DNA of 64,000 nt from Paracentrotus lividus (taxonomy: Eukaryota; Echinodermata; Echinoidea; Camarodonta; Echinidae): NCBI GenBank assembly GCA_940671915.1, contig CALNVZ010001960.1, forward strand, positions 138,125 through 202,124, in the 5' to 3' direction. Positions 23,598-35,500 of the stretch are shown here, piece by piece. Made by a program: the position numbers and the translations under genes. The notes beneath the pieces were generated by a model. The model was not told where the DNA came from. It did no database searches and saw only the letters and a list, made by a program, of their open reading frames with translations. The stretch's first letter is position 1. Every line of letters begins with the position of its first letter.

Positions 23598-26500
23598 CTG
23601 TAAATTCAAAATAAGAATCAATAAAGTAACAATACATGAGAATGTATTTGATTCTGATTAGCTATATGTTTTGCATAATGGAAGGCACTTGTCAAGATAT
23701 TCGCAGGGAATTAACAGTTAAAAACAATACATAGGTTACAAGATTATTCTCTTATGGTGGTATCTCACTTCTAAAAAGTATTAAAGACGTCGCCGATAAT
23801 TTATTCAGTCCCGGAGACGTCTCAGAAACATCTCTGCGACGTCTCCACGACATTTTTCAAAAAACTTTTTCAAAGAACCGTCTCAGAGTAGTTTCAAAAC
23901 CGTGTCAAAGTATACCCAAATCCGTCTCAAGGAAGTTTCCGCGAAGTGAGATACCATAATAACGGCTCACGAAGATTAACTTATGTTATAGACCTACCGT
24001 GTAGTTTCCGTTTTAATTTTGATCTTGCAAGCAATGATTGAATATTATTTTGTGAAATCGTTAATGTGCAGAAAAAAGCAGAACCCAAATGGCGTAAATG
24101 CTTAATTGATTTTCTTGGTGAAAAGTTATTAATGGAATATACAGTGCGTATCAAAGTAAACACAACAAGATTTAATTTCATAGTTGTGAAGATTGTGTTA
24201 CTTTTAAACCAAATTGAGTGGTAACGCGTTAAAGCAAAATATCTCCTCTTTCCCATGATATCTTATTTATTCATACATGGTAATGGATAGCTGAGTAATC
24301 TTCTTTTTTTTCTTTATTTTTGGACAATGGGACAAAGAGGACATAGGGCCACGTTTTAGACACGGCTTCGAACATCAAATTAATATTTGTCATAAATGAT
24401 TCTTTGTCGGAGAGTTGCAATGTCAAGTGGAGGGGTAATAAATACTTTGCTCTTGACAAAAGAAAAAGTCTTAACAATTAAGTCAGGTCCGGACATCGCG
24501 GTGGCCACACAACATCATGATAACAATTAAGGGAAACACTTGATACCCCAAAAGCTCATCCAATGTGTTTCTTATTGCAACTTTTTGGACTTCGAGCGAT
24601 TGCCTTTTATCATGATAAAGAGTGGCCACCGCAATCTCCGGATCTGACTTTGTGTGACTTTTTTTTTTTTTGGGGGGGGGGTACCTCAAGAGCAAAGGGT
24701 TTATTACCCCTCCACTCATGGCTCCACCTGACATTACAACTCTTCGACAAAAGAATCATTGATGAGTTTGATGCTCTACGCCACCAGGCCCTAATGATCA
24801 GCAGGGCTGTGCGTGAGATGGAGAAACGAGCTAATCTTTGTATGGAAAGGAATGGGGGCCATATGTTGAGGACATTGGATGTAATGTTTAGAGAGAGAGA
24901 GAGAGAGAGAGAGATCCTAAATGAGACATGATAAGTTCTTATTATCAATTCCATTATTCCATATTGTTGAGTTACTTTCTAGTAAGATGCCATGATTCTT
25001 GCCGTGTCTGAAACTTGGCCCCAAGTCCACTTTGTCCCATTGTCCAAAAAGAATGATAACTCAGCCATCCCTGACCTTGTATGAATAGATAATAATATTA
25101 TCTATTCATACAAGGTCAGGGATGGTTGAGTTATCATTATATTATATCATTGGAAAGAAGAGATATGTGGCTTTAACGTGTTACTAGTCATTTTGGTGTA
25201 AAACTAACACAAACTCCACAACTTTAAAATTAAATCTTGTTGCGTTTAGTTTGATACGCAATGTATAGAGTATCATATTTCGTTTCATTTTGTTTTCTTC
25301 TCTCTTTTGATACATATTACAATACGACAGAGCCGTGTATAGATGAGCAAGCAAGACGAGTTTGAAATTTCTCAATTGAAGAGCTTCTATGCATAAGGAA
25401 CTAAATCCACCTTATAACTTCATAGGAAATGGCATTTATTTACCCTTTTTTATTTTACAAAGGAAATTACAAAATGCATTTTCTTACAGCTGCAATCAAC
25501 ATTTAAGAAAATCCTTTTGTTCAAAGACGGGTACATACCTAACCAATGGCCTAGTATCAATAACTCGATTTTCATCAAAAGTGTATTTAGTCCCTTTTGC
25601 ATGTAAGCTCTTCAATTATTGAAAGCCTGTAGTGTGTTAAAGACTTACACTATGAATGCTTCCTGTTCAGTCGTATTAACTACTTGGAACGCTTGCTTTC
25701 GAGTGGCCCCTCCATCAAACCTCATTTTCATCAAATCGCTACAGTTAAATCCGGCTGGCCTCTCACAGAACCATGGAGAACCAGCCGATGGATCGGTAAA
25801 GTTACAAAAGTCCCTCTCTACCTGTAAGAAAAGAGCAATCGTCATTCAAAGCCAATAAGAATCAGCAGCCTTGTATAGCACTACTCAATTCTGCTCTGAT
25901 TCCTTTTCCATAATGCAGTATCCTAGCAGTATAGTCGTAGAATACAGGCCCATTAGAATGATAAAACACTTTTTCACTACCCCATAAAGTCAAACTGCAA
26001 TAGTTATGTTACCAAATAGCAAAACAAATACTTTTCCCCTCAGAACATTGTAGTTTCTTAATACAAAATGAATTACAATGCTAATTTGTACTATTTATTG
26101 TTATTTGTTATCTCAAAGGGTATATTTTAAGACTAGCTATTTATAACACATAATCAATTAGAGAGTTGCTCGCTTTAAATTTTTGATTTTGCTAGACATA
26201 ACATCCTCAGAAAGACAGTTCAGGTTTAGGCAGGGTTATTCTACAGCCTCGGCCCTCGGGTCTTTAACAGACAGTTGGTTACATTACATTGAAAAAGGCC
26301 TCATCGTAAGGGTTTATTTTTTTATTTTTTTTTTTTTCTAAGGCGAACTTTCGATACTGTTAATTTAGATATTTTGTTACGTAAGCTAAAGAAAATTGGT
26401 TTGTCATTGCCCCAAAACGGGCATTATTCAAAGTGGGTTTAGACCAAGAGGCAATTTACCAAACACACACCCCGCATACCCAAACTAATAGTTAACTAAC

Positions 26501-29500
26501 CATTGGATTCCTTAGTTGGACATTGCAAAACCCTTCCTTTTCAGTCTTCTGGTCTTGCGAAACAAATCCCCCGAAGAAAACTATTCTGGGCCGGTGCTCC
26601 ATTCGTATACGGTCCAACACATAGGTGGCTTCGCTGGACTCTATTAGAAGTACAGATATGTTAACAATGCCTGTCCATTTAAGAGTAAAATAGGCATCAT
26701 ACGTTCCGTCTCCATTGTCCACTATCTCACCATCAGTCGAGGAGCTGGCTGTGTAAGTTGAATTCTGGGTGAAGATCTTTGCTCGAAATAAATCCCCGCC
26801 ATGTCGTTTCAATTCATTGCGCCCATTCCGTGCTATGATACGGAGATGAAGCTCATCGCATACGTAGTAAGATTTCTTGGGTTTTACGAGGTGGAAAGTA
26901 GTGAAGATGTTGCTGGTGACATCCTTGAAGGTTGTCCAGTTTGTGGGTCTGAATGAGGGATACGAGAAGCGAGGAAAACTTCGGGGAGTTCTCAATGGGC
27001 ATAATGGATGATGATTGGTCGATCCTATGGCAGACGGTGCTGAACTATCATCATTATCCCTGGAGACCCGAATAAGAGGGCGAGGAGCACTGAACTGGTT
27101 GGTCTGTCCATTGAAAGAGAAACAGAGAGGGAAAAAAAAAAACAAGTAGCATTAGACCAGGTGGAAATTAGACGAAGTGTTAAATAGGCAACGTGGAATT
27201 AGACCAACAGATAATTAGACGAGAAGTCGAAATGGACTATGTGGGATGAGACAAAGTAGGCATTAGTCAAAGTAGATTTAGACCTATTATAACAAGTATA
27301 AGAAGAGTTTGATTCCAAAGGCGCTAAATCCACTTCTAGTGTTTTAGAGTAAAGCAAGGTTTTTAATTCACCACTTGCTCTTATCCATTATAACTTTATT
27401 TTGATATACCGAGTGAGTCAAAAAAAAGCTTTACACCTAGAAAAATGTCAATAAAAAGAAGCCTAATTTATAAACTCCAAATTATTTTACATATTCTGAA
27501 AGAGTAACTCCTCCCGCATCTTCTGGTACCATTTTTGTGTGGTATGTCTTTACGCTTGGATGAACACGATGCATTGTTTGCGAACATGTCAATTTCGAAT
27601 TGTGCCAGAATTGGAGTAAAATCAAAACGACAAAAAACTAGAAAAAAAGCAACTTCATCCTGATTAAAATAGCATAAATTTTTAACGAAAATGTATTCCG
27701 CTGAATAACTTGGCAGGGGTGTTATTACACATATTGACTACATTTTGTATGTAAATGATATAGATCTGTAGAGTCAGGCATGAGTGAGCACACGTCAAAG
27801 TCAAAATAATCACTTTTCAAAAGTATTAGAAGGCCTTTTTAGGTCTGTCAGTGGCGATTCACTCTTTAATGTGTACTAATTCGTGCACTACTTCACAAGT
27901 CAATCTAATTTTCATACAAAATGTAGTCAATGTGTGTAACAACACCCCTGCCAAGTTATTAAGCGGAAGACATTTTCGTTAAAAAGTTATGCTATTTTAA
28001 TCAGGATGAAGTTGCTTTTTTCTAGCTTTTTGTTGTTTTGATTTTACTCCCATTCTGGCACAATTCGAAATTGACATGTTCGCAAACAATGCATCGTGTT
28101 CATCCAAGCGTAAAGACATACCACACAAAAATGGTACCAGAAGATGCGGGAGGAGTTACTCTTTCAGAATATGTAAAATAATTTGGGGTTTATAAATTGA
28201 TTTTCTTTTTATTGACATTTTTCTAGGTGCAAAGTTTTTTTTTACTCACTCGGTATATGATTAGGCTCTCGCATTCGATCAATTAAATCATGTTTTTTTT
28301 TAATCTAGCTATCATTTCAACTTTTAAGAAATTTTTAGAATTTCAATTTTCATGGATTTAGCTCCTTTTGGAATAAAACCTCCGTCGAATGTCAATTTTC
28401 GTACATGTAAAGCCTATAAATAAATGAAATTCAACACAGAACAAATTAATATTGCTACTAGAGTATAGTTGCATCTTTTGTGATTTTTTAATTTTGAGAA
28501 TTAAACAAACAAATTATAGAATTTCCTATCTTTTCTCAAGACCGGAATTTTCGATGTTTTATTCCAAAAGGAGCTAAATCCAAAAATATGAAAACTACGC
28601 TAATTATTTCAAAATTTTGCACTGATGATGGAGACTGGTAGCCACAACATGTGCTAAAAGATTTGACTGTATATTGTTAGGTAAAGTGGTTAAATAAACA
28701 AATCCTTAATGACCATAGTGGATTTAGTGCCTTTTGGAATAAAACCGTTTTGGGTTTAGTTCCTTTTAAAATAAAACTCATATTTGTATGGCACGCCAAA
28801 AGGGTATCAATTATTATTCCCTTTCACTCTAACAAATATATATTTATCATTTACAAAACCATTTCACTCCAAGAAAAATACATTTCTCTTTTACAAATTC
28901 ATTTCACTCTACTTTAAAAATATGTTTTTCTAAAATATGTACATGTTAAAGAAAATGTATTTCACTTTTAACAAAATATATATTTATATATATATATGTT
29001 TCACTTTTCACAAAAAATATATGTTTCACTTTTCAAAAAATATATGTTTTAACCTTTCACAAAATATATTTGTTTCACTTTTCAAAAAAAAAATTTAAAC
29101 TTTTTACAAAATATAGGCCTATACATTTCAATTTTTTTTTTAATATATGTTTTACTTTCCACAAATATATGTTTCACTTTTCACAAAATATATTTCTCTT
29201 TTCGTAAAAATATATTTCTCTCAAAAATATATTTCTCTTTTAACGAAAATATATTTCTCTTTTGTAAAAAATACATTTCACTTTTCCCAATTTCTTTATG
29301 AGGCCATCACTGCCGCGCAGCGTGAACAAAAAACTGATTAGCCAATAATTGATTAGCCCAATGTTATGTTCATTTCAGTTTGTAAGCTTTAGTATAATCG
29401 ATTATAATAGAAAAAAATAAGTAATTAGAAATGAATGCTATCGGTGTTCTTCTTTCAATCATGTTTTGTGCTCACAATATGATTAAAAAGTCAAACAATT

Positions 29501-32500
29501 AGATCAAACAGTAAATGTCCTTAAATACATTCGCTTGCAGATAACTCGTAATATAGTTGAATTATTATATAAAAATGCATGCCCATACCTTACTAAGCAA
29601 AGTCATCCCTTGACGTACCAGATGAATCAGCATTACACAGGAGTGCTTGGCATTTTTTTCTGGCAATTGTGTGTTTTTGTGTTTTTTTAAAACTAAATTA
29701 TGTTTTCCCGCGAACATATAAGGAGCCTTTAGTAACAGTTGTCCGCAAAATTGTTCATACCCCTGATATTTTTTAAGCTTTTGAATTTTGCTTTTAAAGG
29801 AATGAGATTCGTCAAACTTTTTGGTGATCAGTATGTTACCAACATCTAGACTATTAGGAAAGTTTGACATTTTTAAAGAATAATATTCTGTGAAGCGCTT
29901 TGAGCAGTTTAACTGAAAAAGCGCTATATGAAAATCGAGATATTATTATTGTTATTTTTATCATTATGCTGCCCAATTCGTTCTAATTTGTTACCCCAGT
30001 CAAGTACCCCCCTCAAACAAACAAACAAATATATAAATAAAAATAAATAAATAACTAAATAAATATATAAATAAAAAATTAAATCAATAAAATAAAAAAA
30101 ATTAAAAACAAAACAAAACTAAATAATAGGGCCTACAAAATTAAAAAACAAAACAAAACAATAACATGCGCGTATTCTTGGATAAGGATGGGAGGCAAGA
30201 GCAAGGGGGTCACTCAAGGAAAACTAATTATTCCCATGCGTGTTCACACACCATAAAAATGTAGGCCTACCCTATAAACTGGCGTATTACCCATACCGAA
30301 ATTTACACGCCTATTCGATAAAATAATACTGGAAAAAAGTAACATACCATAAATGGCGGAAAGACAGTAAAATTTAGCACCCGAAACAAAAATTTAACCT
30401 GAAAACACCTTTATTTTTGATGAAAATGCTGTCGATGATAAGAACACCCCTTATACGTCGTCTCGACGACGCGGAAGGAGAATACATCAATTTAAGCCCA
30501 TACCCGATTTAGAAGTTTTGTTGTAATCTTGTGCATTATGGGCGTAAGCTATCATTAAGGGTGAGCGGACCCCCATGCCTCAAAAAAAAGAAAAATTTCA
30601 CCCCCCCCGGGACGGGAAATCTTATGAATGGGTATTAACATGCTTACACGGGTTCAGCGGGGAGAAAATTAAGAGAGGAAGAAAACAAAGGGGAAAGGAG
30701 AAAACAAGAGATAGCGAAAGGGAAGCGGGGGAAGAAGAAAAAGAGAACGGGAAATAAAAAAAAAGTGGGAGGGGCACTGGGGTGAGGGGCTTATGGACCT
30801 TACAATTAGGGGGAAAGTCATTGATCTTAATTTTAGAATTTAGGGGACGCCAAATTGTTGTTGTTTTTTTTTCCATGCATTCTGGTCACTTTACAAAGAA
30901 TAAAATTTTCGCCCATGCTTCGCGCTCACATCGTTTTTAAAGGGATACGATTTAGTTCACTGGTACTGCTATCAACGAATGACTTTGTTTAGTGTGGGCA
31001 TGGGCTTCTTATAATAATGCAACTATATCACGAATTATCTGCAAGCGAATGGATTTAAGGATATTTACTCTTGATTTGTTTTTTTATTTTCTTAATCATA
31101 TTGTGAATACAAAACATGATGGAAAGAAGAACACCAAGGAAATGTGATAGCAAAAATTTCTAGTTATTGAATTTTTTTCATATATTTCGATGATACTAAA
31201 GCTACAACTGAAATGAACATTATAAGATTGGGCTAATCCGTTTTTGTTCATGCTGCGCGGCAGTGATGGCCTCATAAAATACTTATTTATGAAGCAAAAA
31301 GACACAGGGAGTTGCATAATGTGGTCATTAACCCGCACGTCCTGTTATACGCAGCGCGCCTTTCGGCCAAGAAAAATGAGCATACTATTTTAAAATAAAG
31401 TGAAACGTTTTTTTTTGTTTTGTTTTTTCGAGTGAAAGTTATTGCGATAGAGGAATGCATTATACTACACACTGGTGTTTCGTACACGCATCTCGCAAAT
31501 GCAATGTAAACATACACGCATTCTTGACTGAACAAGTTACGTATGCGTGGCAAGTACAGATTATTCCAAACAAACATTGCGGTGTGCTAAGGTTTTATGC
31601 CTTCGTAACTGAACTGAGATACAAGTTTTGTGAAGTGAAAATATATATTTTGTTTTTAAAGACAAATACATTATCGTTAAAAGATAAATATTTTTTGTGA
31701 AATGATAATACATCTTTGTTGAAAGAGAAATTTTTTTTGCGAAAGAGGATTATGTGAAAGTGAACTATATATTGTGAAAAGTAAAACATATGTTTTGTGA
31801 AAAGTAAACACATGTTTTTTGAAAGTGAAACATATATATTTTGTGAAAAGGGAAACATATAAATATATATATATATATTATATATTATATATTATATATA
31901 TATTTTTTTTTTTTTTTTTTTTTTTAAAGCGACATGTTTATTTTAGTGAAACATATTTCTAAAGTAGAGTGAAATTAATTTGTCAAAAAGAATTTGGAGT
32001 GAAATGGTTTTATAGTGAGAAATATATATTTGTTAGAGTAAAATGTATAATATTTGATTCCCGTTTGGCGTGCCATATATTGTAACCAATTGTTTTTAAT
32101 CTTCCGAAAAAAAAAAATTATCGATATGCAGCATTTGATTCCCATGCCTAAGATGCACTAATTATTAAAAAAAAAAAAGGGCATTTTGGTCAAAAGTGGA
32201 TTAAGCGCCTTTTGGAATCAAGCTCTTCATATATGGGATACGGGGAGAAATTTGACAGTAGTGTAACTTCAAAAATATTCAGTCAATCAGCAATATAGTT
32301 ATGTCAGTAACAAGATGTTCCTAAACACAGCTCACAACAGATAGAAGAGCCACAACGCAGCTGTGCAGTCCGGTTAAAAATCAAGTTATAATTTTACGAC
32401 TTTTTACTTTACTTTTTGATCGTTCATTGTGAGTGATTTATTTAGCAGATCAAATAGGATTTCTAGGTCCTTTATTATGTTTATTGGTAAATTAGTTACT

Positions 32501-35500
32501 GTGCAAACTTTTAAAAATAAAATTGCTTGGTAACAGACAAGTTAGAAATATTGGCCCCCATTTTTCTTTTTTTTGTTACCAAGGGGGAGAAATGGTACAC
32601 ACTGTCCAATTTTTCCCCGGCGCGTGTACATCAGTAAAAATACATTGTGAATTATTATTTATATTGTTTTAATTCTTATTTAAGCACCAAATATTTTGCC
32701 AAGCTTGTATGAAATTACTATTACTACAATTATAAACTAAACTCAAAATTTATTTTTTCTTATGAGCGTCGACCCGGTTCAATTTAAAGACCGTTGACGG
32801 AGTAAAATACAACCGTACATCGATTGAAAGCTAAGTAGGCGTATAACATAAATACCCCCAAAATAAATTAAATTTTCATAACAGTATTCATAAAAAGATG
32901 ATCGAACCTCAACCAGGCCATCCCTACCAAATACTCGAAAAGTTACCCCTATTTTAATGGCGCATTTGATGACGTCAAAGAAGTTTAATGGAATGCTACT
33001 GCCAGGCATGATTGGGTTTCGCCTTTAGAAAACACGTTTGTATTGCTATGTCAGAACAATAGAATTCTAGCACACATGGGGTCTATTGTTCTGACATAGC
33101 AATACAAACGTGTTTTCTAAAGGCGAAACCCAATCATGCCTGGCAGTAGTATTCCCTTAAACTTCTTTGACGTCATCATCCGCGCCACTATAATAGGGGT
33201 ACTTTTTCGAGTAGGGGAGACCGGAGACAAATGTAACACGGGGCAATTGTAACAGAGGCTCCCATTCCTAGCAGAAACGCGCTATAACCTTAAAATTTGT
33301 AGAGAGCATGCGCATTTTATCGCTCCAAATGCTTTATGAATGTTAGCAGATTTAACGGTTCGTGGAACTTTCTACAGCAGAAAAACTGTTTTTTGAGCAG
33401 GAAAGTAATATTTCACATTACCCATTGTTTTTCTTTTAGACAAATATGTAGATGAGCTACGGCTGTCATTTTTTTATATTTAGAAATTATGTTCTTAGGC
33501 AATATTTTGCTAACGTTTCAACGATGAATACCTAAGCTAAGATAAAAAAAAAATCTCTCCAAATATGGTCGCCTCTGTCAGGGGCAATTGTAACAAGCTG
33601 TTACAATTGCCCCTGAAGGACTGTTTCTGTTAAAGTAACTCTCGTACGGTAGGAACTCGCGCGGTATTAAGCAGCTTTCCGCTGCATCAACACCAAGCTA
33701 ATATATAACCAATCAGGGGCCACGGAGCATTTTTGAAAGTGGAGGGGGTGAGCGGTAAGGTGGTGGGGGTTGGTGGGTGGGGGGCTGTACAGGCTAAAAA
33801 TCACAAATGTATATGGTCATTTGTCCGTTTTTGTACACGTTTCCTGACGAAAGTGGGGGGGGGGGGTTAGAAATGAAAATTGCATAACGTTGAACGTATC
33901 CGTCAATCATTTATTTTATTCACAAGGAAAAATGGCCTTATTTAAAAGCTCAGACAAGAGAATTAAATTACTTTGAACATATCTGTCCAAAACGTTTAGT
34001 TGAAAAGGCAAAGAAATATTGATTTAGTCCGAAAAAAGGTGGCTTTAGTTTGTTTATCATTTATTTCATTGTAATCAGAGCCTCAAGTTTTTTATTTTTG
34101 TTTTCAATAATTTATATCACTTTAATAGAAACGAAAAAGTAAACAAATATAAAAAGAGTGAACATTAGGTTCTTTTAATGCCAAAATTGTAAATAGGAGT
34201 AGACTTTTAAATAAAGAAAAACAGCAAAGAGTGGCCTCGTGGATAAGCTCAAGCATCAGAACTTCATAACTTTGAATGAATTGTCAATTATAATGCTTTA
34301 CAAAAACAAAAGGTAACTATATCTATAAGCTCAGACATGAGAATTAAATAACTTTGAACATATCTGTCCAATACGTTTTGAAATATTAGAAATATTGATT
34401 TTGTCCGAAAAAGTGCCTTTAGTTTGTTTATCATTTGTTTCATTGTAATCAGAGCCTCAAGTTTGTTTTATTCTTGTTGTTTTAATAATTTATATCACTT
34501 TACTAGAGAACTTCAGAACTTCATGCGTTTGAATGTATAGTCAATTATAGTGCTTTGTTTACAATTACAAAAGGTAACCTTATCTAACTGTGAACATATA
34601 ATTTGTTTTGATTTTATTTGATTTTATTTGTCGAGTGTACATAGTATAAAACATAAAAGAAACACTGACAGGAGTAGCAAAGTGAGATCCGAAAGGCTTT
34701 AGTTTATGGGTCCATAGAAATAAGAAAGAGTTACGGAACCCCCACCCCCCCGCCGATCGCTTTTTCTTATTAGAAAAAAAACACACACATTAAAAGAGAG
34801 AAAGAAGAGAGAGGAAGGGAGGGAAATGGAGAGGAGGTGGAGAGAGAGAGGGGGAAGGGCAGATATTAAAGTAAAAAGGTAGAGATGGAGTGAAAGAAGA
34901 AAAAAGAAAGACAGAAAGAAGAGAAGAGTAGAGAGAGAGAGAGGGAGAGATGGGAGCCCCCATAAAAGATTAAAATATATTTTCAATATGATACCTGAAA
35001 ATTTATGTCCAATACGTTTTGTTAACAGGGCAAAGAAATATTGATTTTGCCAGAAAAAAGTGGCGTAAATTTTGAAGATTGATTTTACGAAAAAAAAGCT
35101 GTAATTTTTTACTTCTTATCAGAAATGTATCACTTTATGTGGAAAAGAATGTGTTAAAGTCAAAAGGCGTAGGCCTAATATAAAGTTTTATACCACAGTT
35201 GTCAGTTTAAAGATATATTGGGTAGGTACAAGTAGATAAAGAACCAAAATATGAATTGATGAAGGTTCTATATTTCTACAGTTAAAGGGTGAAGCCCAAA
35301 CAACCTAAAAAAAAAAAAAAAAAAAAAATATCTTAACTTTTGCCCCATATCATGAATATAACAAGTGGAAAATATGATATAAATGCGTCAAGCATTGTCA
35401 TGTTTTATCATAATTAGTTATGTGGTTTAAATCTTGGATCTGTCAGTGCATAGCTTTGATAAGAAAAACAAAAATGTTACAATTTCATGTGTTACAATTG

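Larger units (their letters stand above)
27303..32234. mobile_element. Composite 4.9-kb element with GAAGAG-TTTGATTCC termini
   Basis: Left end GAAGAGTTTGATTCCAAAGG, then CGCTAAATCCACTT; right end mirrors it (AAGTGGATTAAGCGCC, then GGAATCAAGCTCTTC). The same terminal motif recurs internally at about 28370, 28555 and 28720. Contains the foldback at 27409-28253 and the paired arms 28787-29567 and 31018-32077. All of it lies in the first NXPE intron. Confidence 0.55.

Noticed and set aside
28840-29290. Regular spacing of TTTCAC-rich units, considered as a CRISPR-like array
   Set aside because: Units are contiguous, AT-rich and degenerate with no unique spacers, in a eukaryotic inverted repeat. 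It is a minisatellite.
34231-34252. GAGTGGCCTCGTGGATAAGC resembling the SINE head
   Set aside because: Only about 20 bases match. There is no B box after it, so no SINE is supported.
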